Shown: one piece after another, positions 42,400 to 52,121 of the stretch | Numbering within the stretch: the stretch's first letter is position 1 | Layout: every line of letters begins with the position of its first letter | NCBI RefSeq assembly: GCF_963576675.1 | Contig: NC_088911.1 | Span: 79,947,256 to 80,011,255, forward strand | Source of the DNA: Euphorbia lathyris | Lineage: Eukaryota > Streptophyta > Magnoliopsida > Malpighiales > Euphorbiaceae | Reading direction: 5' to 3' | DNA: 64,000 nt | Position numbers and translations under genes: made by a program | Notes under the pieces: model-generated | The model's input: the letters and a program-made list of their open reading frames with translations, nothing else | Told to the model about the DNA's origin: nothing | Database searches by the model: none

Positions 42400-42535
42400 A
42401 TTTTTTTTAAATTTGCGCAATGCGCTTACATTAAAGAAGAAAGAAAAATCCCCACTAGACCCCGATGTGATTCGAACCCATGACCTCCCAAGGCATAGGT
42501 AAGCTCTCAACCACTAGGCTAAGAGCTTCACCACT
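42400..42535 (-). mobile_element. tRNA-derived SINE
   Basis: Flanked by an exact 15-bp duplication GTTATAACTATATAT (42385-42399 and 42536-42550). The minus strand has a box A-like TAGCCTAGTGGTTGAGAGCT (42521-42502) and a box B GGGTTCGAATC (42479-42469), spaced as in a tRNA pol III promoter, with a poly(A) tail (plus T-run at 42401). The site is empty downstream of copy 2 (near 24510). Family not named. Confidence 0.9.
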
Positions 42536-42618
42536 GTTATAACTATATATTAACCAAATTGGGTTAGTAATTTTGTATTGTGCTTTCGGATCATATGTAA
42601 TTTTACTATGTACATATA

Positions 42619-44501
42619 TGTTGGCCCAAAATAAATAAAATTTATTTTATATATATATATAATGTTTGTTGTTAAATTTAGGATATAGTTTATATTTTTT
42701 CTAGGGAATAATAATAATAAATAAAAATCAGAAAACAATTCGTAAGCTCACCTCAAATACGCGGGGCGTGTATTTTCACACGTGGGACGTATTCCACACA
42801 CCCGAAGACGTTCCGCTTCAGAGACTGCTTTACGCGGGGCGTGTCTTCCTATACGCCACGCATAAAGCGCATCAACAAAGCGCTCCAAGTACAGGAGCAC
42901 AAACACGTGGGGCGTCCTCCTATACGCAGCGCGTACTTTCCTACGCGGGACGTAACACTAGAGGCGCCACGCGCAGATACCATCAACGAAACGCACAAGC
43001 TTCAGGACCTCCAATACGCAGGGCGTAACCAACGATACGCGGGGCGTATCGCCTCCTCCGGCAATAGTTGGAAGCAGTCAATGGAAGTTGATGGTAGTTA
43101 GTAGAAGTTGAGGTAGTGGGGTGATGTGGCATGGAGGTAGTTGTGTTAGTTGGTGAATAATTACCAAAACGCCACTGAATAATTACCAAAATTCCACTCC
43201 AAAATACTATAAATAGACCCCCTCCCCTTCATTAAAATCACACTCAATCACAACACAAAACCCCTCTCTAAAGGTCCCTTTCAATGTTCTAGTTCTTAGT
43301 TTTAAGTTCCTAGTTCTTAAAGTTCTTCAAAGTTCTTTCTTTCGTTCTTCGTTTTTCTTGGTTTTAATCCCTCATTTAGCTTCCTTTAGCTTCAATTCAA
43401 GTTCTAAAGCCCTTTTTTCGAGTTTCTCAAATCAAATTAGTGTTTTTAAGTCGTTACTCTGCTCAAGTTTTCAATTAGAGTTTCCTTCCTAAAGTAATTT
43501 TCCAGATTTGTCCATCCTTTTTCAAAGCTCAATTATGTCCATTTAAATTTATTTTTTGCTTTCGATCCCTTCGACAAAGTTGTTCCTAACGTCCTGAATT
43601 TCGATTTAGCCTTTTGATTCATTCAATTCCGTGTCCAGAAACTCCGTTTACAAGCTGATCTTTATACCCCAAATTCTTTTAGCTATTCTGCCCAGATTTT
43701 TCCAGATTCAACTAGTCATTTTCAATCTTCAATTTCGTCTGTTTACCATTCGTTTTGGCCTTCGATCCCTCATACAAAGTTATTCCTGACGCCCCGAAGT
43801 TCAATTTACACTATTTATTTGCCCAATTCCGTGTTCTAAAGCACTCCAACCAAGCTCCCCAAAGTCAAGATTAAATCTACCCCATTTGCCTATCAACGTT
43901 TAGTCATTGCACAAGGCACATACCGTACGGGCCCGACCGGTTGCAGCCCTCCAAGAACTTCCAGCCGACACCAAAATTCGACATCAATCCGAGATAGCTA
44001 TTGTGGCTCCGAGTTTGTTGTTGAATTCTAATTTATTTTAATTGCATTTCAATTCCTTGTATTTGATTTGTTCTTCCATTTCAATTGAATTAGCTATATG
44101 TTTAGTATAGAAGTTCTTCAATTGTAATTCATTTTTAATTTTATGCTTACCTCAAACACATGTATTCAAACCTTGATTTACATTAATAAAACACCGATTT
44201 TTCACCAAATCTCGTGTCAATTTCGCACTTTAATTTCTTTTATTTTCTCGTCTTCAATTTACACGCTTAACTTTAAAGAATAATTTATCTCGCAAAGTTT
44301 CTATAACGGCGCGAGAGACTCATGAGGGACTTTTTCAATCCTTGCGTCCCTCGCCAATCGCTTCGATTAGATTTCAAGTTTTGGCGCGCAAATTCCATAA
44401 ACATAACCATTTCAATTGAGAAGTAATCTTCTCTAGCACGCCCGCACCCTAACCACACGTGACAAGGTTGAAATTAGCATATTTCGAAAATATCGCTAAC
44501 A
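42619..44501 (+). repeat. 5' LTR of element C
   Basis: TGTTGGCC to GCTAACA. A TATA box CTATAAATAG lies at 43207-43216, with a CA-rich likely start region after it. About ten ACGC-N3-GCGT type palindromes lie upstream (42765-43050). The 3' boundary is placed before the first PBS; since the 3' LTR is truncated it cannot be confirmed by pairing. Confidence 0.8.
42765..43050. promoter_or_regulatory. Array of ACGC-N3-GCGT dyads in LTR U3
   Basis: About ten 13-bp interrupted palindromes (e.g. TACGCGGGGCGTA, TACGCAGGGCGTA), some degenerate, about 150-440 bp upstream of the TATA box. Many contain ACGCGG, which fits the CAMTA CGCG-box consensus. The enhancer role is inferred. Confidence 0.55.
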
Positions 44502-44506
44502 ATTTT

Positions 44507-44787
44507 TGGCACGCCCAGTGGGACCTTTATTTAAGCTCTGCAAAAAATTCCAATACCCTTTTGCATATAAACACGACTCAATTTTTTTTTTCTCGCCCCA
44601 CTTTACCTTACCAAAATTTATTAGCTAACGCTAACAATTTTTGGCACGCCCAGTGTGACCTTTTTTCTTAGGCTTTGGCAAAATTTCAATACCCATCACA
44701 CACAATTTTTCCACACTCATTATCCCACTTCCACTTTACCAAAATTTATTAGCTAACGCTAACAATTTTTGGCACGCCCAGTGGGAC
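44507..44787 (+). repeat. Three tandem PBS/leader units of element C
   Basis: TGGCACGCCCAGTGGGAC at 44507, TGGCACGCCCAGTGTGAC at 44642 and TGGCACGCCCAGTGGGAC at 44770, each preceded by GCTAACAATTT. The repeated unit is about 128-135 bp. One of these is the true PBS, most simply the one next to the LTR. Confidence 0.85.
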
Positions 44788-45005
44788 CTTTTATTTTTTG
44801 TTTTGGCTTAGCCAAAAAATTTGTAAGACTTGTTTTTTTTTTCATACCACGTATATATTCTTCACGCTCATTTTTTAACCCACTTGTTTTTCATGCCTTG
44901 CTTTTGTTCCGTTAATAAGCATTTATTTATTTCCTTGTTCTTTCTTTTTCAGCACTAGATTACTAACATAATTTCATAATTTTCACCCATAAGTACTCAC
45001 GAAGA

Positions 45006-46728
45006 ATGCCTCCTAGGAAGAACACGGGGAAAGATCCCATCCCATCGGACTCCGAGGAGAGTCAAAATAAGAACCGGGATCAGAGCAACGAACCCGGCAT
45101 GCCTGAAGGTTGTGCGGCTGAGACCATGAACAATAGCGGAGGTGCAAACCAATAAGGCCCACCCATATTCGACATGGCACCATTTTTAGCAAAACTAGAG
45201 AAGCAGATCGACCAATTTCTATATGGATTTTCGCAATCCATAAGAGAAAGTTATGAGGATGTGTGCAAGGCAATGCAAACCAACAACGAGGCGGTGAACA
45301 ATTCCAACAAGGGATCGGCTCTCGAGGAAAGGATCGTTGATTTAACCGGAGAGATCAGCAAAATCCCGAAAAAGTGCGCCGAGCTGTTCACACAAAGGTC
45401 GACATCTCAAGGACCGGTAGACGGTGGGAAGAAAGCACCGACATCAGGAACTGGGGAAAGGTATACCCCGCCACCAGCTCGAGAAGAGAATCTCAGGTTC
45501 AATGAGCGCGGTGACAGGATCAGCCCAGAACCTATTCAGGTCCCGCCACCTCAACAACAGTTTAGATCTCATACAGGACCTAGTAACCATGCCGAACATT
45601 ACGAGGAAAGCTATGCTCGTAATGTGGGGGGCAATGTGAAACAAGCCAACTTTCACCCACAACGGACGACGCATACACGCATGGAGCCCACCAACAACTT
45701 GGGAGAGGCCCAACGCATAAGAAACATCGTCCAAGAGATCTATGGGCCAGCCGTGAGGGAAGTATACCGACCCGAGTTCCAGAAACCATATCCACGGCAC
45801 TATGATCAGCTATACCCTTTACCCCACAATTTTACCCGAGCATAGACACGAACTTCGACATGTTACCCTTGCGGCTATTCCCAGGTTCACTAACGGGACC
45901 AGCTTTCTCTTGGTACACCACCTTACCATTCGGATCCCTTCATGGATGGGAACAAATGGAAAGACTGTTCCACAACCATTTCTATCGAACGGAGCCCGAG
46001 ATCTGTGTTGCGGAGCTGTCCCGAATGACGCAACGACATGGAGAACCGGTTGAAAATTTTATCAACCGATTCAAAAAGATGCGACATCGTTGTCGAATCA
46101 ACATCCCCGAGGTCGAGTTCGTGAAGATTGCCCAACGTGGGTTGGAATTCGAAACTGGAAGAAATTTTAGGGGATAGATTTCCGCGACTACTACGAGCTG
46201 GTGGCCAAGGTTTCAGAGTACGAGGAGTTGATGAGGGAAGATCATCGACGCAAGAAGAACTCTGTAGGAAGCTACCAAGGGGATGTACAAACGCATGAGG
46301 TAGCCATTGCCGACTTAACGAACACCGGATCTCGAACATGTCCCGTGTTGGTAAAGAACCCCAAAGCACCCGAGGTAGTTAAAAGGATCCCAACCACTCA
46401 ATATACGTTTGACGTCTCGAAGACGGAAGAGATCTTCGACTACCTGCTAAAGGAGCAGTTCATCACATTGCCTCCTAGACATGTGATCCCATCCAAAGAA
46501 GAAGTACACGGACGAAACTACTGTAAGTATCACGACAACTGGAGCCACAACACTCAAGCATGTTTTGGTTTTAGAAACGCCGTGCAGGATAGGATTAACC
46601 GCGGGATACTCCAATTCCCAGAAAAGAAGGAAAGCATGCTGATCGACGAGGACCCATTCCCAGTAGCCAATATGATCAATGCCACTTCACTAGCGTGGGG
46701 GGGGGGGCAAAGGAAAGCAACAGGGTGA
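45006..46728 (+). pseudogene. Element C gag
   Basis: ATG at 45006 (MPPRKNTGKDPIPSDSEES). In-frame TAA at 45153 (apparently CAA to TAA). Frameshifts near 45843 and 46170. The gag core (FSWYTTLPFGSL, FHNHFYRTEPE, ENFINRFKKMR) and a knuckle-like NYCKYHDNWSHNTQACF (about 46516-46566) are recognisable. A G11 run at 46699-46709 lies near the end and may be a slippage mutation. Confidence 0.82.
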
Positions 46729-46729
46729 C

Positions 46730-47818
46730 GTGAGAACCCGACAGATATGGGTACCAAAAGCGACGCCACCAAAGTTGGAGGAAAGCTCAAGGCAATCACA
46801 GAATACAAAGATAAGAGACGTGCAACAACAACGGCCACGTTTCGTGACACCCTCGAGCACGTCACCCCTCAATCAATGGCAATTGAATAGCCACAAGAAA
46901 TTCCCAAGGCCTCTCTCCAGGAATGCAAAGAGAAGATTAAGGAAAAGAGAGGCAGAAAAGAGAAATAGTCAAAAGGAGTCACCCAGCGTCAACTCCAACG
47001 ATGCGAAAAGAGGAGGAAAAAACCAAGAGAAGAACCTCCAAATCCGGGTTGGAGATTTCATCATACGGGTAGAGTGTGCAGCTACCTCTTTAATCTTACC
47101 TTCGGATTTTAGAAGCGAAGACATCAAGAAGGAATGCTCCAAATCCGAGCACAAGGAGCAAGAAGACACAGTCCCGAAGACATCGGGTGAAGAGGGCATG
47201 AAGAGGGTTTACTTTGACAAGCCCACCCCAAGGATGACCCGCCATATCAAACCTCTATACGTCAAGGCTCATGTAGATGGCAAACCGATCTCCAGAGTGC
47301 TCATCGGCAATGGATCAGCCGTTAACATCATGCCTATGAAGATGGTCCTAGCTTTAGGAAAATCGGAGGAAGATATAATCTCGTCAGAGGTGTCAGTTTC
47401 AGCCTTCACGGGAGAAATTGCAAAGACATATGGTGTCCTGCCTTTGGAGCTCACCGTTGGCTCTCACACCGCCATGACTGCTTTCTTCGTGGTTAATTCA
47501 ACTGCGAGCTATCAGGCGCTTTTAGGGAGGGATTGGATTCATTCCAACTCATGCATCCCCTCGTCATTACACCAATTCCTTCTATTTTGGAAAGGAGACG
47601 AGGTGGAAGTTGTTTGGGCAAACGAGAAGCCATTCGAAGCTTACTCCGATATGGTCGAAGCCAGACTCTACGAGGAATCTGTTGGCCCAATCCGAGTTGG
47701 GTCCAATCACAAAGAGCAATCATACGGTGAAGAGATTAAGAATATCCTAAGGCCAACGGCAATCGTGCCCCGTCGAAGGCCATTCCGTGATGAGCCGATA
47801 ATCGAAGAAATTCCATGA
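46730..47818 (+). pseudogene. Element C protease region
   Basis: A 362-residue open stretch with a basic N-terminal linker and a retropepsin core (ISRVLIGNGSAVNIMP at ~47288-47335, later ALLGRDWIHS). The catalytic Asp of the D-[ST/N]-G motif is Gly here (GGC for an expected GAC), so it should be inactive. It ends in ATGA, overlapping the next frame. Confidence 0.82.
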
Positions 47819-48954
47819 TTAAGACAACATCTGGAAAAGAAACGGTAGCTTCAGTCGCTATATCAAAACTGAATGCGCAACAACTAGTGGAGAAACTGTA
47901 TCGAGAAAACGACATGAGGGTCTCAGAAATCGAAACACCCAAAGGAATAACAGAACTAGATCCTCAAGGAGAAGAAATCCAATTACAAGATCTGAAAAGG
48001 GTGAACCCGAAGTTAGAAGATGAAGGTTCCATGGCAGTCGACCCTCTAGACGAAGTAAACCTAGGGACCGAAGAGGAACCTCGGGTTACATTCGTCAGTA
48101 GCTTACTACGCCCAACGTTGAAAGAAGCCATTATCACTTTGCTTCAGGAGTTCAAAGACTGTTTCGCTTGGAATTATGATGAATTGCCCGGGTTGAGCAA
48201 AGACGTTGTGGAACATAGATTGCCAATCAAACCGGAATTCAAACCCTTCAAGCAACCAACAAGGAGAATGAGCAAGGAAGTAGAAAGCAAGGTGAAGGAG
48301 GAGATAGAAAAACTTTTCAAAGCTAAATTCATCAGACCAGCAAAGTATGTTGTATGGCTATCTAACGTCGTGCCTGTAGTGAAAAAGAACGGTAAACTAC
48401 GCGTATGCGTAGATTTCCGCGATCTAAATTTAGCCACGCCAAAAGACATCTATGTGATGCCTATAGCCGACATGTTAGTAGATGATGTGTCTAAGAATGA
48501 ATTAATATCTCTGTGTGATTGCTATGCGGGATATAACCAAATCCCCATCGACGAAGAAGACATTGCAAAAACGGCATTTCGATGCCCAGGGTCAATCGGC
48601 ACGTTCGAATGGGTCGTCATGCCATTCGGTTTAAAAAATGCCGGCGCCACATATCAAAGAGCAATGAATGCCATTTTTCACGATTTGCTTGGCGACTCTA
48701 TGGAAGTATACGTAGACGACATCGTTATCAAGTCCAAGCGAGAAGCAGAACATGTCGGTCATTTGAGGAAAAGCTTCGAATGAATGCGGAAGTATAACTT
48801 GAAGCTCAATCCTCTAAAATGCACCTTCGGAGTCAAAGCAGGAAACTTCCTCGGATTCTTGGTCCATCAAAGAGGGATCGAGATCGACGTCCATAAGGCG
48901 AAAGCAATCAAAGAAGCATAACCTCCGAAGAATAAAAAAGAGTTACAACGATTC
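47815..48954 (+). pseudogene. Element C reverse transcriptase
   Basis: RT motifs KKNGKLRVCVDFRDLN, LCDCYAGYNQI, VMPFGLKNAGATYQ and the catalytic VYVDDIVIKS are present. TGA at 48781 (probably CGA to TGA) and TAA near 48918 cut the thumb and connection region. RT would copy the element RNA in an intact relative. Confidence 0.88.
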
Positions 48955-50055
48955 TTGGGTCAAGTAAACTATTTGAGACGGTTCATATCCAACTTGGCTG
49001 GGAAGTCCAGAGCATTCTCAAATCTGCTGAGACTCAAAGACGAAGAAATCTTCAAGTGGGACGACAAGCATCAAGCGGCGTTTGAGGAGATCAAGATTTA
49101 CTTGAGTAACCCACCTGTTTTGATGCGACTAAGAGAGGGCACTCCACTCAAACTCTACATATCAGCAACCGACGAGTCAATTGGGTGTCTACTCGCCCAA
49201 GATAATGCAAACCGCCATGAACAAGCCATCTACTACCTGAGCCGAACATTGCTATCAGCAGAGACAAGATATAGTCCAATCGAGAAGACGTGCTTAGCTC
49301 TCTACTTCGCTTGCACAAAGTTGAGGCATTACTTGCTCAAAGCAAGAGTTTACGTGATCGCCAGCACAAACTTGATCAAGTACATGCTAAACCAGCCTAT
49401 CCTCTCAGGAAGAATAGGGAAATGGTCACTAGCACTGGCCGAGTTCACCTTGACATATCTCCCACAATCCTCGGTAAAGGGGAAAGCAATTGCAGATTTT
49501 GTAGCCGATCACCCAACCAGTTTCCAATATCCCGAAGAGGCGGAACTTCCAATCTATCTGACACATAAAGAGCCGTGGCAGTTAAAGTTCGATGGTTCGA
49601 GCACGGACAGTTCCAATGGAGCAGGAGTGATCGTCACAGCCCCATCCGGGACTAAGACGATACTAGCTGTAAATTTGGATTTCGAATGCACGAACAATTA
49701 AGCTGAGTATGAAGCTCTGATCATTGGCTTGGAGATCTTAATCGACCTAGGAGCTAAAGAGGTCAAGATTTTCGGTGATTCACAATTGGTTATCCGGCAC
49801 CTAACAGGAGAATATAAATGCTCAAGTTTATCTTTGCTACCTTATTTCGCGTTTGCAATTCAACTTTTGGAAATGTTTGATGAGGTCAGTTTGGAGCATA
49901 TCCCAAGAAATGACAACTGGGAAGCTGATGAGTTAGCCCAAATCTCTTCTGGAATGAAGATCTCCAAAGAAACAGCATACAAAGTTGTTATCATCAGAAG
50001 ACAGGGCCATCCTTCCGTGGCGGATAGAGGCGTCCAGTTTGAATCATTCGACATC
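48955..50055 (+). pseudogene. Element C dual RNase H
   Basis: First RNase H (LYISATDESIGCLLAQ, YSPIEKTCLAL) is followed by the second, archaeal-type domain of the Tat lineage (LKFDGSSTDSSNGAG, AEYEALIIGLEI, FGDSQLVI, NWEADELAQ) with D, E, D and D visible. TAA at 49699-49701 (NN*AEYEA, likely CAA to TAA) splits the second domain. Confidence 0.87.
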
Positions 50056-51369
50056 GATATTAACTTAGCTCAAGATTGGAGGAAACCATTCATCGATTAC
50101 CTCAATGATCCTTCCAAAAAAGTAAAATATTCATTGGGCATTCAATCTCGAAATTACATATTGATGGCAGGTGATTTGTACCGTAAGAGCTACGACGGAA
50201 TGCTACTCAAATGTCTCGGCTTCCCAAAAGCAATGGAAGTCATGAAGCAAGTCCATGAAGGCATATGCGGAGCTCACCAATCCGGAAGGAGAATGCGGTG
50301 GCTTATCAATCGCCATGGATACTTCTGGCCAACGATCCTACGCGATTGCATCACATATGCGAAGGGTTGCAAGAAGTGTCAACTGTATGGCCAAATCCAA
50401 TGAGTCCCTTCAGAAGAATTACACTCAGTGGTGAAGCCGTGGCCTTTTAGAGGATGGGCTATTGATCTAATAGGGAAAATATTCCCAGCTTCATCAAAAG
50501 GTCATTGTTTCATCATAGTTGCCACAGATTACTTTTCCAAATGGGTGGAAGCAGCACCAATGAAACAAGTCGGCCAAACACAAGTGATCCGATTCATCAA
50601 AGAGAACTTGATTCATAGATTCGGAATCCCAGAATCCATCACCACGGATCAAGGAACCATGTTCACAGGCGAAGATATGAACGAGTTCGTAGAAGAGTAC
50701 AGGATTAAGTTGATTCATTCCACCCCATTTTATGCACAAGCGAATGGTCAAGCTGAGGCGTCCAACAAGATCCTGATCCAAATCTTGGAGAAGATGCTAG
50801 AAGACAATCCCAGGGAGTGGCATAAAGTTCTCTCAGAAACTCTCTGGACTATGCGAACGTCTAAGACACGAGCGACCGGAGTGAGTCCATTTTTCCTAAC
50901 GTTTGGTCATGATGCAGTAATACCATTGGAAGTCATTGTGCCTTCATTATGAGTAATGCGTCAGAATGACTTGGAGCCGGACAATTATGTACAAGCCATG
51001 ACTATGGAGCTAGAAGATCTGGACTACGAAAGGCAGAAAGAGCTCGATTGTATGATGATCCAAAAGAAGAAAGTGGAAGACGTGTACAACAAGAAAGTAA
51101 AAAAGAAAAGCTTCAGAGAAGGCGAGCTAGTGTGGATGCTAATTCTACCAATCGGGACGAAGGATCGTGAGCTTGGGAAATGGTCGCCCAACTGGGAAGG
51201 ACCATTTCAAATCCACAAAGTGCTTCCCGGGAACGCGTATTGGTTGAAGAGCCTGGGCGGAGAACCACACAAGAGATACATTAACGGCAAATACTTGAAG
51301 AAATATTTCCAAAGTATGTGGGACATAATTAACACAGGAACCGATGGGAGCGTCACGCACAACACGTGA
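50056..51369 (+). pseudogene. Element C integrase
   Basis: HHCC region (HEGICGAHQSGRR ... CKKCQ), TGA at 50401-50403, DDE core (WAIDLIG, TTDQGTMF, ANGQAEASNK), TGA at 50950-50952, then a C-terminal module (NWEGPFQIHKVL) and the end at 51369. Several stops are TGA where relatives would have Arg (CGA), consistent with C-to-T decay. Confidence 0.87.
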
Positions 51370-51443
51370 TGTATAACGTGCGAAGTAACCAGCCAACAAG
51401 GCGTAGAGGAAGCACATCCCGAAGGACAGCTCAAAAAGCCAAA

Positions 51444-51855
51444 TACGCGGGGCGTATTTATTTCACGCAAGGCGTGACTCAGGCACGCACGAAAGTCACA
51501 CCCCAGAGGCTCATTTACGCGCGGCGTAATGCCAAAGACGCCACGCGTAAATTTCTTCTTTAGATGGTCTAAGATCAGAAGCTCAAATACGCAGGGCGTG
51601 TTTGACAATACACGGGGCGTAAACCAGACGTGTGTGAAAGACAGCTCCAGGAGCACGAATACGCGGGGCGTGCGTTCTCATACGCGGGGCGTACCCCAAA
51701 GACGCAGGACGTATACCAGACGTGCATAGAAGATGCTCTCCAGGAGCGAGAACACGCGGGGCGTAAAACCAAATACGCCACGCGTATTCATCATCGAGAA
51801 AGCGCTTCAGGGTCAGGAGCACAAATACGCAGGGCGTATCTAGGTACACGCAGGG
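51444..51855. repeat. Array of ACGC-N3-GCGT dyads in element C 3' region
   Basis: About 13 short interrupted palindromes (TACGCGGGGCGTA, CACGCAAGGCGTG, TACGCGCGGCGTA, TACGCCACGCGTA and others) spaced ~15-50 bp, between the end of integrase and the end of the antisense gene. Linker phrases such as CCAGGAGCAC recur and also occur in the LTR array, so the two arrays share an origin. Confidence 0.85.
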
Positions 51856-52121
51856 CGTATGCGCTCTTTCTCTGGGCATTTACAATTTTTCAAAGCATTT
51901 GTATATTGTCTTCGCAAGTACTATAAATGTTCATCAATAAAAGAATAAGTATGCCATAGCCTCAAATAAAAAAAAAAAAAATATAGATGACCTAACAAAC
52001 GTTCAAGCGGCAATCAACTCACAAAATAATGTCCATTTGTGCTACACAAATAAATAAATGAAAGAATGAGCGTACAAACTCAAAACAAAGAGGGAAAGTA
52101 CGGGCAACCCATGAACATACC

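Noticed and set aside
42460..42525. Stand-alone tRNA gene
   Set aside because: Box A and B are present, but there is no cloverleaf with an acceptor stem; the A-tail and target duplication show a SINE.
42768..43101. Repetitive peptides (YAGR-type) translated from the palindrome array
   Set aside because: They arise from translating a short DNA repeat in an LTR; frames differ between copies and are not conserved.
51444..51855. CRISPR-like array
   Set aside because: Repeats are 13 bp with irregular spacing and variable sequence, in a plant retrotransposon; there are no cas genes.
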